Assembly (NCBI RefSeq): GCF_030315975.1
Contig: NZ_JASXSZ010000010.1
Location: 1-64,000 of the forward strand
DNA from: Microbacterium candidum
GTDB lineage: Bacteria; Actinomycetota; Actinomycetes; Actinomycetales; Microbacteriaceae
Length of the DNA stretch: 64,000 bases
Reading direction: 5' to 3'
A model generated the notes under the pieces. The model made no database searches. It saw only the letters and a list, made by a program, of their open reading frames with translations, and was not told the origin of the DNA. Positions 26,340 to 33,999 of this stretch are shown piece by piece; position 1 is the stretch's first letter, and every line of letters starts with the position of its first letter. The position numbers and the translations under genes were made by a program.

Positions 26340-27659
26340 TCAGGCCGGGACGTCGGCGGTGCCACGAGCGCGCAGCAGCTCGATCGCGAGGTACACGACG
26401 AGACCGACGACGAGACCCGTGACCGCGTCGGAGAAGCTCGGCGCGAACAGGTGCACGAGGAGCGCGACCGCGGCACCCGCCGCCCATGCGACGAAGGCGC
26501 TTCCGCGCACCTTCGCCTCCGCACGGCCGGCGTTGCGCTTGCGCAGGATCACCTGGTCCGCGATGAGGACGGCGCCGAGCGGCGGCACGAGGACGCCCAG
26601 CAGTGCGAGCCAGTTCACGAACAGGCTCCACGCTCCGAGGAGCGCGACGACGACGCCGATGACACCGAGGATCAGCGTCAGCAGGCGCATCTTCGACCGC
26701 ACGAGGTGCGACCAGCCGAGCGCGCCGTTGTAGAGGCAGTGCGTGCAGACGGAGCCGAGGTTCACCACGACGAAGACGAGCACGAGGATGTCGAGGACGA
26801 CGTTGTGGGTGCCGGTGAGGATCGGCGTGAAGTCGCCGCCCGCCGTGCCCGGGTTGGCGATGGCGCCGGCGGCGACCAGCACGCCACCCGTGAGCTGTGC
26901 GATGACGCTCGCGACGGGGAAGGCCGTGGAAGTCGCGACGACGGCCTGCTTGCCGTTCTTCGACCAGCGTGTGAAGTCGGCGGTCATCGTCCCGGAATCG
27001 GCGAAGGTGGCCATGATCGCGGTGACCGCGATGCCGAACGTCATCGTGCTGCTGCTGCCGACGCCCTGGTAGTCGACGATGGCGCCGAGCCCGGTCGTCT
27101 GGGCGGCCGTGATGACGGCGGCCGCGGCGGCGATGAGGAAGAGGGGCGCGGCGATCGCGCCGATCCACGACAGGGCCTTGATGCCGAGGTACGTGAGTCC
27201 GATGAACAGCGCGCCCGCGACGGCGACGATCAGCGTCTCGTTCCAGCCGAAGGCCTTGTTGAGGCTCGCTCCGGTCGCACCGGTGTTGAACGCGAACCAC
27301 CCCACGACTACGGTGGAGAGGAAGCCGGAGGCGATCGCGTAGCCGCGCGTCCCGAAGGTCTCGGTCGCCTGGAGCGCGAAGCTCTTGCCGGTCTCGCCCG
27401 CGCGATAGCTCAGCAGGCTCACGTAGACGAACATGATCAGGTTCGCGACAAGGATGGCCGCGAGCCCCTGCCAGAAGCCGAGCATCGCGACCACGAGACC
27501 GCCGGGCACGGCGTTCGTCAGGATCATCGGGAAGCCGAACCAGACGGCCGACACCGTCAGGAGCGACTTGCGGTGGGATGCGGGTACCGGAGTGTGTTCG
27601 AACTCGGACTCGAGCTCGAGTCCGGTACCGGCGTCCTCAGCGGTGCGTTCGGTTGTCAT
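26340..27659 (-). CDS. NCS1 family purine/cytosine permease (CodB-like)
   Basis: 439-aa secondary transporter of the nucleobase:cation symporter-1 family with about 12 helices. After a hydrophilic Glu-rich N-terminus it shows SAVWFGFPMILTNAVPGGLV (helix 1), the AGETGKSFALQATETFG loop, and GYAIASGFLSTVVVGWFAFN. TADFTRWSKNGKQAVVAT is a strong NCS1 landmark, and GVLVPPLGAVLIADQVILRK closes the core. Substrates of relatives are cytosine, purines, allantoin or hydantoin; which one applies here is unknown. The start has GAAGGA upstream. A GntR gene lies 183 bases upstream on the same strand with matching operator sites in between. Confidence 0.9.
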   Translation of the reverse strand: MTTERTAEDAGTGLELESEFEHTPVPASHRKSLLTVSAVWFGFPMILTNAVPGGLVVAMLGFWQGLAAILVANLIMFVYVSLLSYRAGETGKSFALQATETFGTRGYAIASGFLSTVVVGWFAFNTGATGASLNKAFGWNETLIVAVAGALFIGLTYLGIKALSWIGAIAAPLFLIAAAAAVITAAQTTGLGAIVDYQGVGSSSTMTFGIAVTAIMATFADSGTMTADFTRWSKNGKQAVVATSTAFPVASVIAQLTGGVLVAAGAIANPGTAGGDFTPILTGTHNVVLDILVLVFVVVNLGSVCTHCLYNGALGWSHLVRSKMRLLTLILGVIGVVVALLGAWSLFVNWLALLGVLVPPLGAVLIADQVILRKRNAGRAEAKVRGSAFVAWAAGAAVALLVHLFAPSFSDAVTGLVVGLVVYLAIELLRARGTADVPA

Positions 27660-27720
27660 GTGTGTCCTTCGGCGCGGGAATCGGGCCGGCGCCGCTCCGC
27701 GCGCGACGGTCGCCACAGGA

Positions 27721-27754
27721 ATGGTATTCCATACGCGCGCGTTGGTATACCCGC
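27721..27754. promoter_or_regulatory. GntR operator pair upstream of the permease
   Basis: ATGGTATTCCATA (27721-27733) and TTGGTATACC (27743-27752) are two TGGTATnCCA-type dyads on either side of a GC-rich spacer. A related TGGTATGCC element (complement at 28569-28577) lies upstream of the GntR gene itself, consistent with one regulator controlling both. Confidence 0.65.
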
Positions 27755-27842
27755 AATCGACACATGCTCACGCTGGGAACGACGGCGGCGTCGCGCGCCG
27801 GGACGTCGCGGGGCTGCAGTCAGTCGCGCTGCAGAGAGCGCG

Positions 27843-28517
27843 TCAGCCGACCGCCGGGCTCCCGAGGGACGGGTCGTCCTCGCGCCACGTCGGGTCGTCG
27901 AGGAACCGCTCGTTGCCCATATGCGCGAGGATCAGCCGGCTCGCCCGGGCGACATCGCGCTCGGCGATCGCGTCGTAGAGGGCCCCGTGCTCAGCGGCGA
28001 CCTGCTCGAAGTTCTCGTGCTGCTGCAGGAGCCACCGGATGCGGCTGCGGAGCACGTCGTCGATCTCGACGAGGAGGTCGTTGCCCGCGATCGAGGTCAC
28101 CGTCGCGTGGAAGTCGGCGGCGGCGTGACGCGCCGCGAGCACGTCTCCAGCCTTCACGGCCGCGATCTCGACGTCGAGGACCTCGCGGAGGCGTGCGAGG
28201 CCGTCACGCGTGCGGCGACTGGCCGCCAGCCGGAACGTCAGCACCTCGAGGGCCGAGCGCACCTCGTTGAGATCGGCGACATCGGCGGGCGAGAACTCGC
28301 GCACGATCGCCCACGTGCGGGGCCGCGGCGTCACAAGCCCCTCGGAGACGAGGATCTTCAGCGCCTCGCGCACCGGCACGCGGCTCACACCGAGCTCGGC
28401 CGCGAGGTCGCGCTCGACGAGACGGCTGCCGGGCTGGCGCACGCCGTCGAGGATGTCGTCGCGGATGGCGCGCGTCGCGCGCTCCACCTCGGATTCGTAC
28501 TCGCCGTCAAGGGTCAC
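27843..28517 (-). CDS. GntR family transcriptional regulator (FCD/FadR type)
   Basis: 224-aa regulator. The winged-helix domain is at residues ~5-70 (ATRAIRDDILDGVRQPGSRL; VERDLAAELGVSRVPVREAL; ILVSEGLVTPRPRTWAIV). The FCD effector domain follows: ADLNEVRSALEVLTFRLAA, then AARHAAADFHATVTSIAGND with the metal-binding Asp/His residues, and a final EHGALYDAIAERDVARASRL with HMGNE. The start is GTG with GAGAAT six bases upstream. TGGTAT-type dyads lie before both this gene and the NCS1 permease that follows, so it probably controls that permease. Confidence 0.9.
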   Translation of the reverse strand: MTLDGEYESEVERATRAIRDDILDGVRQPGSRLVERDLAAELGVSRVPVREALKILVSEGLVTPRPRTWAIVREFSPADVADLNEVRSALEVLTFRLAASRRTRDGLARLREVLDVEIAAVKAGDVLAARHAAADFHATVTSIAGNDLLVEIDDVLRSRIRWLLQQHENFEQVAAEHGALYDAIAERDVARASRLILAHMGNERFLDDPTWREDDPSLGSPAVG

Positions 28518-28666
28518 GGGGTCATTCTCGCATCCGACCTGCCATTCCCTGCACCATCCCAGGCTTCCGGCATACCATCGCGGGACAGTCTGACCCGAAC
28601 TCGCGCACATCCCGCCGGCTCGCAATGCAGGAAATCCGTATCGGGAACCACGTTGAAAGGACAGCG

Positions 28667-29455
28667 ATGCCCAGCAGCATCCCCGAGCACCGCTCCGCCC
28701 GCACGGGCCGTTCGTCCCGCGCGCGCCGGCTCCCCGGCCGTGCCGCCGCGGTCGCGGCGGTCGCCGTCGCCGCCGCGACCTTCCTGAGCGCGTGCACCGC
28801 ATTCGTCTCGCCGCGCGGGGGCGCCGCATCCACCCCCTCGTCGTCCGCGCATTCAGCCGAAGCCACGGCGCGACTGCAGGACGCCGTCGCGCGGCGCGAC
28901 GCCGCTGCCGCGCGCGATGCCATCGAAGCGGGCGCCGACGTCGAATCCCGGGGCGGCCGCGGCCGCACACCGCTCATCGCGGCGACGAAGGCGAACGACA
29001 TCGAGGTCGCCCGTGTGCTCCTGGAGGCCGGCGCCGATCCGAACGCGAAGGACGACATCCAGGACTCGGCCTACCTCTACGCGGGTGCCGAGGGACTCGA
29101 CGAGATCCTGCGGATGACCCTCGAGCACGGCGCGGACGTCCGGAGCACGAACCGGTACGGCGGCACCGCCCTCATCCCGGCGAGCGAGCACGGGCACGTC
29201 TCGACGGTGCGGATCCTGCTGGATGCGGGTGTCCCGGTGAACCACATCAACAAGCTGCACTGGACGGCCCTGCACGAGGCCATCGTCCTCGGTGACGGGT
29301 CGAGCGACCACGTCGAGGTCGTCAGGATGCTGCTCGCAGCCGGCGCCGATCCGAACCTGCGCGACGGCGACGGCGACGGCGTGCTCCCCCGCGACCTGGC
29401 GCTCGAACGCGGCTACCGCGAGATCGTGCAGGCGATCGACCGCGCCGACGGCTGA
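28667..29455 (+). CDS. Ankyrin repeat lipoprotein
   Basis: 262-aa secreted, membrane-anchored protein. A basic N-terminus and Ala-rich helix end in a lipobox L-S-A-C, then a Ser/Thr/Ala linker. Five ankyrin repeats follow from residue ~70: RLQDAVARRDAAAARDAIEA, GRTPLIAATKANDIEVARVL, DSAYLYAGAEGLDEILRMTL, GGTALIPASEHGHVSTVRIL and WTALHEAIVLGD-VEVVRMLL, then a partial final repeat. Ankyrin repeats bind partner proteins; no partner is evident. The ATG at 28667 has GAAAGGA upstream; an earlier in-frame ATG (28625) lacks one. Confidence 0.9.
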   Translation: MPSSIPEHRSARTGRSSRARRLPGRAAAVAAVAVAAATFLSACTAFVSPRGGAASTPSSSAHSAEATARLQDAVARRDAAAARDAIEAGADVESRGGRGRTPLIAATKANDIEVARVLLEAGADPNAKDDIQDSAYLYAGAEGLDEILRMTLEHGADVRSTNRYGGTALIPASEHGHVSTVRILLDAGVPVNHINKLHWTALHEAIVLGDGSSDHVEVVRMLLAAGADPNLRDGDGDGVLPRDLALERGYREIVQAIDRADG

Positions 29456-29482
29456 GTAGGCGGAGCATCCCAGACGCGGCCC

Positions 29483-29550
29483 GGTCCCCGAGCTTGTCGA
29501 GGGGTCGCACTGCCCAGCGGAGGTGCGACCCCTCGACGAGCTCGGGGACC
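29483..29550. repeat. Family 2 palindrome (complete)
   Basis: The left arm at 29483-29509 begins GGTCCCCGAGCTTGTCGAGG; the right arm at 29524-29550 is its complement with 26 of 27 positions matching; the loop is 14 bases. It lies between the convergent ankyrin and ABC permease genes and could serve as a terminator for both. Confidence 0.9.
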
Positions 29551-29558
29551 TTTGCGGC

Positions 29559-30371
29559 CTACAGCGCGCGCTGGTAGGTGCGCAGCGACCGCACCGCCCA
29601 CGTGAACGCGAGCACCGCGAGCACGAACAGGCCAGCAGCCTGCCACCACGCGGCATCCGGGTACGAGCCGCTGAGGCCGCCCCGACCGAGCTCGACCGCC
29701 CAGTTCATCGGGTTCCACTTCGCCGCGTTCGCCACCCACTCCGGCATGAGGGATGCGGGCATCATCGTCGTCGACAGGAATGTCGCCGGGAGGACGATCA
29801 GCTGCGACAGGCTGATGAGCGCGATCTGGCTGCGCGAGATGAGCGCGACCGCGGTCGAGCAGCAGCAGAAGATCGTCGCCAGCAGGGTCGCGACGCCGAT
29901 GGCGACCAGCATCCCGCCGACCCCGCCCGGGTACCGCGCGCCGGCGAGCCAGCCGATCCCGAGCACGACGAGCGACTGCGCGACGTTGATGATCAGCTGC
30001 TGGACGAGCTGGCCCGTCACGATCGCCGACCGCGAGATCGGCGAGGTCAGGTACTGGTCCATCACACCGGAGTTGATGTCGTCGATGTACCCCGTGCCGG
30101 CCCACGCGCCCGAGTACAGGACGGTCATCATGAGGATGCCCGGGACGAGGTACTGGATGTAGCCGTCGCCGCCGAACTGCGGAAGCGCGCCGAGGGAGTG
30201 GAACACGCTGCCGAACAGCACGATCCAGATGATCGGCTGCACGAGCGACATGACGGGGCCCCACACCTGGCGGAGCACCGCGATGAGCCAGCGGCGCAGG
30301 ACCTGCCCCGTCTGGGTGAACCAGCCCGCGGTAGCCGCGTGGCGAACCGTGGGCGCAGTGATGGTGGTCAT
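29559..30371 (-). CDS. ABC-2 type transporter permease (DrrB-like)
   Basis: 270-aa membrane subunit with six helices of the ABC-2 export type. Typical stretches are VWGPVMSLVQPIIWIVLFGS, the DGYIQYLVPGILMMTVLYSG region, INSGVMDQYLTSPISRSAIV (the conserved cytoplasmic loop), LPATFLSTTMMPASLMPEWV with NPMNWAVELGR, and a last helix. With the ATPase encoded just upstream (ATGA overlap) it forms an exporter, possibly for a drug or lipid, as in DrrAB. Confidence 0.9.
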   Translation of the reverse strand: MTTITAPTVRHAATAGWFTQTGQVLRRWLIAVLRQVWGPVMSLVQPIIWIVLFGSVFHSLGALPQFGGDGYIQYLVPGILMMTVLYSGAWAGTGYIDDINSGVMDQYLTSPISRSAIVTGQLVQQLIINVAQSLVVLGIGWLAGARYPGGVGGMLVAIGVATLLATIFCCCSTAVALISRSQIALISLSQLIVLPATFLSTTMMPASLMPEWVANAAKWNPMNWAVELGRGGLSGSYPDAAWWQAAGLFVLAVLAFTWAVRSLRTYQRAL

Positions 30372-31411
30372 GCTGCCTGTCCTTCCAGGACGTCGTCTTC
30401 TCCGGTCCCCGAGCTCGTCGAGGGGCCGTCGAAGGTGTGGCCGACGAAGTGCAGGTACACGTCGTCGAGGGTGGGGTGGGATGCCGCGACCTGCCCGTAG
30501 CGGATGCCGGCGGCATCCAGCGCGGCGATGACCGAGCCGACCGCGGCGGAGGCGTCGTCCGTGCGGGCGGCGAGGACGCCGTCCACTCCGGATGCCTCGA
30601 CCACGACGTCGCGGAGGCCGGCGACCTGCGCGATCGCCTGCCGCACGCGTGCGGGGTCGGGCTCGACGAGGCTCACGCGCACGGAGTCTCCGTGCAGCGC
30701 CGCCTTCAGCTCATCGGGCGTGCCCTGCACGACGGCCCGGCCACGGTTGACGATGAGGAGTTCATCCGCGAGGCGATCCGCCTCCTCCATGTAGTGGGTG
30801 GTGAGGATGACGGTGAGTGCCTCCTCCCCCGACAGCCGCCGGATCTCCGCCCACATCGCCGCGCGCGCCTCCGGGTCGAGGCCGGTCGTCGGCTCGTCGA
30901 GGAACAGCACGCTCGGCCGGTGGACGAGGGCAGCCGCCACATCGAGGCGGCGCCGCATCCCTCCGGAGAAGGTCGACACCGGGCGCTTGGACGCCTCGGC
31001 GAGCCCGAACTCGTCGAGCAGGCGCTGGGCGCGCTGCGCGGCATCGGCGGCGCCGATCCCCCGCAGACGAGCGGCGATCTTCAGGTTCTCGGTCGCCGTC
31101 AGGAGCGGGTCCGTGCTCGCGCCCTGCGAGACGTATCCGATCGCGGCGCGAACCGAGTCCGGGCGCTTCGCGACGTCGTGGCCGGCGACCGCGGCACGGC
31201 CGGAGGTCGCCCGCGACAGCGTCGTGAGGATCTTCGTGGTGGTGGATTTCCCCGCGCCGTTCGGACCGAGAAGTCCGAAGACCCGACCGGCCGGAACCGT
31301 GAAGCCGAGTCCGTCGAGGGCGCGGACGGCGGGCCGGCGCCCCCGTCCCGGGTAGACCTTCACGAGGTCTTCGGCCATGATGGCCGGGCTGTTTCCAGTG
31401 TTTTCAGGCAT
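30368..31411 (-). CDS. ABC transporter ATP-binding protein (DrrA-like)
   Basis: 347-aa nucleotide-binding subunit partnering the ABC-2 permease. The Walker A is GPNGAGKSTTTKIL, the Q-loop IGYVSQGAST, the signature STFSGGMRRRLDVAAAL, the Walker B VLFLDEPTTGLDPEAR and the switch His is in LTTHYMEEA. The C-terminal DrrA-type extension has DDVYLHFVGHTF and then a family 2 repeat-derived tail (DGPSTSSGTGEDD, residues ~328-337). It is the third gene of a PadR - membrane protein - ATPase - permease operon. Confidence 0.92.
   Translation of the reverse strand: MPENTGNSPAIMAEDLVKVYPGRGRRPAVRALDGLGFTVPAGRVFGLLGPNGAGKSTTTKILTTLSRATSGRAAVAGHDVAKRPDSVRAAIGYVSQGASTDPLLTATENLKIAARLRGIGAADAAQRAQRLLDEFGLAEASKRPVSTFSGGMRRRLDVAAALVHRPSVLFLDEPTTGLDPEARAAMWAEIRRLSGEEALTVILTTHYMEEADRLADELLIVNRGRAVVQGTPDELKAALHGDSVRVSLVEPDPARVRQAIAQVAGLRDVVVEASGVDGVLAARTDDASAAVGSVIAALDAAGIRYGQVAASHPTLDDVYLHFVGHTFDGPSTSSGTGEDDVLEGQAA
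30402..30427. repeat. Family 2 repeat arm inside the ABC ATPase gene
   Basis: GGTCCCCGAGCTCGTCGAGG matches one arm of the family 2 palindrome. Read in frame it encodes PSTSSGTG near the C-terminus of the ATPase. Confidence 0.75.
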
Positions 31412-31463
31412 GGCGAAGCATCCCTTCCTTCGATTGGTCGTGTTGAGAGGTGGCGGGGTGCTG

Positions 31464-32468
31464 TCAGCTCTTGTGGCCGAACAGCATCCGCGCGAGGACG
31501 AGCATCATGACCGCGAACCCGCCGAGGAAGGCGAGCGGCGCCCACCACCAGCCGACCGTGAAGACGAGCACCGCGATGACGGCGAAGGTCACGAGCCAGA
31601 TGACGGCGGTGTAGATCCCGAATCGTGCGGCGGAGTCGGGGTCGGTCTCGAACCGGTTGGGCGGCATGTTGCGGACGAGCTCGCGCGTCCACGCCTTGTG
31701 CCGGTTGGTCTGGGTCGCCCCGAGCCACGAGAACAGGGCGATGGATGCCACGAGCAGGAGCGCCGCGACCACCACGAGCCAGACCGCGCCGAGGTTCACC
31801 GCGAACATCGCGCCGAACGCGAGCCCGGCAAGGGTGCCTCCGGTCGCGAGCCCGAACCCGGTTGCGCGTGCGGCCGGCAGCGGGTGGTTGGAGGTCGTCT
31901 CCTGCATCAGTGCGTCACCCGTGACGAACCCGAGGGCGACAGCGAAGACGAGCCCTGTGGCGATGAGCCCGCCCATGCCGAGCGGCACGACACCGAAGAC
32001 GCCGAGGACGAAGACGGCGAGGGATGCCGCGGCCACGATGCTCAGGAGCACCGTCCGCACCACGAACGCCGGCTTCGGCCGCACCCGGCGCATGCCGTAC
32101 GCGGCGTAGTCGTGGCCGCGGACCGCGCCGGCTCCCGAGCTCGTCCCGGTCCCCGAGCTCGTCCCGATCCTCGAACTCGTCCCGGTCCCCGAACTCGTCC
32201 CGGTCCCCGAGCTTGTCGAGGGGTCGTCATTGCGTTCCGTCTCGCTGCGCTCGCCCGACGGACCGCTCTCGTCGAGGAGCTCCCGCACGTCGCCGAGCTC
32301 GGCGATGGCGCGGTGCGCCGCATCCGTCGACGAAACCCCGGAGGCTTCCAGCTCTTCGACCCGCGCGATGAGGTTGGCGCGGATCTCCTCCTTCAGGTCC
32401 TGCGCGTCGGGGGTCATCTCGACGCCGGCGAAGGCCTCGTCGAGGAGGCGGTGGATGTCGGTGTTCAT
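31464..32468 (-). CDS. Permease prefix (HAAS) domain membrane protein with repeat-derived linker
   Basis: 334-aa membrane protein. The N-terminal ~70 residues form a helical permease-prefix/HAAS domain (MNTDIHRLLDEAFAGVEMTP; LKEEIRANLIARVEELEASG; AAHRAIAELGDVRELLDE). Residues ~71-113 are low complexity (SGERSETERNDDPSTSSGTG, then four TSSGTG-like hexapeptides), encoded by both dispersed repeat families. The rest has six or more helices, with NMPPNRFETDPDSAARFGIY in a loop. It lies between PadR (ATGA overlap) and the exporter ATPase. Function is unknown; such domains usually accompany PadR-regulated permeases. Confidence 0.85.
   Translation of the reverse strand: MNTDIHRLLDEAFAGVEMTPDAQDLKEEIRANLIARVEELEASGVSSTDAAHRAIAELGDVRELLDESGPSGERSETERNDDPSTSSGTGTSSGTGTSSRIGTSSGTGTSSGAGAVRGHDYAAYGMRRVRPKPAFVVRTVLLSIVAAASLAVFVLGVFGVVPLGMGGLIATGLVFAVALGFVTGDALMQETTSNHPLPAARATGFGLATGGTLAGLAFGAMFAVNLGAVWLVVVAALLLVASIALFSWLGATQTNRHKAWTRELVRNMPPNRFETDPDSAARFGIYTAVIWLVTFAVIAVLVFTVGWWWAPLAFLGGFAVMMLVLARMLFGHKS
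32130..32258. repeat. 18-bp tandem array joined to repeat families 2 and 1, in coding sequence
   Basis: Four head-to-tail 18-base units (32130-32147, 32148-32165, 32166-32183, 32184-32201) of type GGTCCCCGAGCTCGTCCC run into a family 2 arm (32202-32226), then a degenerate family 1 arm (32230-32258). Because 18 is a multiple of three the reading frame is kept, giving a hexapeptide repeat. Confidence 0.9.
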
Positions 32469-32818
32469 TGCTGGCTCTCCTTCACGTCGAGCAGGGAGTC
32501 GATGATGGTGCGCGTGGCGACCCACGCGGCGACGTTGTTCTTGTAGACCGCGCGACCGGCATCCGTGATGCGGTAGTACTTGCGCCGGCCACCCTGAGTC
32601 TCGTCGCCCCAGTAGGACTCGACGAGTCCGTCCTTCTCGAGGCGCCGGTAGGTGGCGTAGAGGGTGGCTTCCTTGATCTCGCGGTCGCCTCCGGTGGCAT
32701 CCCGGATCGCCTTGTAGATCTCGAAGCCGTAGCGGTCGCCGCGACGCAGCACACCGAGCACGATCGTGTCGGTGTGGCCGCGCAGCAGGTCGGCTGCGAA
32801 GGCGTCGTCCTTATTCAT
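32465..32818 (-). CDS. PadR family transcriptional regulator
   Basis: 117-aa PadR-type repressor and first gene of the ABC-2 operon. The winged helix shows TIVLGVLRRGDRYGFEIYKA, KEATLYATYRRLEKDGLVES and the wing YWGDETQGGRRKYYRITDAG, followed by a short C-terminal dimerisation helix. Its stop overlaps the ATG of the membrane protein gene. TACAGT lies seven bases before the ATG (leaderless), inside paired TCAAGTACT sites, so autoregulation is likely. Loss of repression would raise the exporter behind it. Confidence 0.93.
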   Translation of the reverse strand: MNKDDAFAADLLRGHTDTIVLGVLRRGDRYGFEIYKAIRDATGGDREIKEATLYATYRRLEKDGLVESYWGDETQGGRRKYYRITDAGRAVYKNNVAAWVATRTIIDSLLDVKESQQ

Positions 32819-32819
32819 G

Positions 32820-32845
32820 TCAAGTACTGTATCAGATCAAGTACT
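32820..32845. promoter_or_regulatory. PadR operator/promoter
   Basis: TCAAGTACT occurs twice, at 32820-32828 and 32837-32845, 17 bases apart. The -10 for padR (TACAGT on the minus strand) is between them, so a bound repressor would block the promoter. Confidence 0.65.
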
Positions 32846-32880
32846 CAACCGCACCAATTACTTTGCCTGCGTGATGCACC

Positions 32881-32948
32881 GGCCCCCGAGCCCGTCGAGG
32901 GGTCGCGCCTGAATCAGAGGATGCGGCGCCTCGACAGGCTCGGCGACC
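32881..32948. repeat. Family 2 palindrome (degenerate)
   Basis: Left arm 32881-32909 and right arm 32925-32948 are complementary except for a shorter right arm. It lies between the padR promoter and the 3' end of the PPK2 gene and may end PPK2 transcripts. Confidence 0.75.
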
Positions 32949-32953
32949 GTGGA

Positions 32954-33811
32954 TCAGGATGCGGCGAGGCGCGCCCTCTCGGTCTCGACGTCGAACGTCG
33001 CGGCGGGCCACTGCGGGTCGATGTCGTCGAGCGCCCGAATCAGCAGCTGCTGCACGGCAAGGCGCGCGTACCACTTGTGGTTCGCCGGGACGACATGCCA
33101 CGGGGCGTCCGTCGTCGACGTGCGATCGAACGCGACCTGGTAGGCGTCCATGTACGCGGGCCACCGCAGGCGCTCGTCGACGTCGCCCGGGTTGTACTTC
33201 CAGTGCTTGTCCGGGCGGTCCAAGCGCGCCATGAGCCTGTTGCGCTGCTCGTCGTGCGAGATGTGGAGCATGACCTTGACGATGCGGGTGCCGGCATCCG
33301 TCAACCGCTTCTCGAAGTCGACGATCGCGCCGTACCGGCGTTCGATCTCCTCGGCCGGCGCGAGCTCGCGGACGCGCCCGATGAGGACGTCCTCGTAGTG
33401 CGAGCGATCGAAGACGCCGATGAACCCCGCCTCCGGCGTGCGCTTCTCGATGCGCCACAGGAAGTCGTGCGCGAGCTCCTCCGGCGTCGGCTTCTTGAAC
33501 GCGGCGAGTGCGATGCCCTGCGGATCGACCGATCCCATCACGTGCCGGACGATGCCGCCCTTGCCTGCCGAGTCCATCGCCTGGAGCACGAGGAGGACCG
33601 ACGCGTGCGTCGCATCCGATCGGCTCGCCGCATACAGGCGCTCCTGCAGCTCGTCCATGCGCGCGGCGCCTGCCGTGAGCTCCGCCTCTCCGGCCTTCTT
33701 GTGCCCGTCGTAGCCGGGGGTGGCGGCCGGGTCGACCTCCGCGAGACGGAATCCGTGGTCGACGCGCAGCAGCTCGGCGACGTCGCCGGTCCAATGACTC
33801 TTGTCTGACAT
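32954..33811 (-). CDS. Polyphosphate kinase 2 family protein
   Basis: 285-aa PPK2-type enzyme moving phosphate between polyphosphate and nucleotides. The Walker A region is VLLVLQAMDSAGKGGIVRHV, the Walker B FDRSHYEDVLIGRV, and the lid area is RPDKHWKYNPGDVDER. WRIEKRTPEAGFIGVFDRSH and HISHDEQRNRLMARL are characteristic of the single-domain PPK2 group, which mostly phosphorylates AMP or ADP. The ATG at 33811 begins MSDKSHWTGD. No ppx or ppk1 is nearby. Confidence 0.92.
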   Translation of the reverse strand: MSDKSHWTGDVAELLRVDHGFRLAEVDPAATPGYDGHKKAGEAELTAGAARMDELQERLYAASRSDATHASVLLVLQAMDSAGKGGIVRHVMGSVDPQGIALAAFKKPTPEELAHDFLWRIEKRTPEAGFIGVFDRSHYEDVLIGRVRELAPAEEIERRYGAIVDFEKRLTDAGTRIVKVMLHISHDEQRNRLMARLDRPDKHWKYNPGDVDERLRWPAYMDAYQVAFDRTSTTDAPWHVVPANHKWYARLAVQQLLIRALDDIDPQWPAATFDVETERARLAAS

Positions 33812-33891
33812 GCCCACATCATGGCGGATGCAGCGTCCCTGCCCTCGCGCGCACCGCCGAGACCGCCGCGTCCGTCGACGGATGTCGCACG

Positions 33892-33979
33892 TCTCGTCGA
33901 GGCGACGTCTGCTGTCCACGACACCCGGCGCCGCCGGGCGTCGGGGACGAGAGCGAGAGTCTCGACGACGGGCGGGACG
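33892..33979. repeat. Dispersed repeat family 3, copy B
   Basis: It shares the 18-base core (33912-33929) with copy A at 1494-1580. In this copy a hairpin is clear: 33914-33930 pairs with 33932-33948 at 15 of 17 positions. It sits in the 188-base gap between menD and PPK2, where no gene is seen. Confidence 0.6.
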
Positions 33980-33999
33980 GGTGGGATGGATGCCGGACG

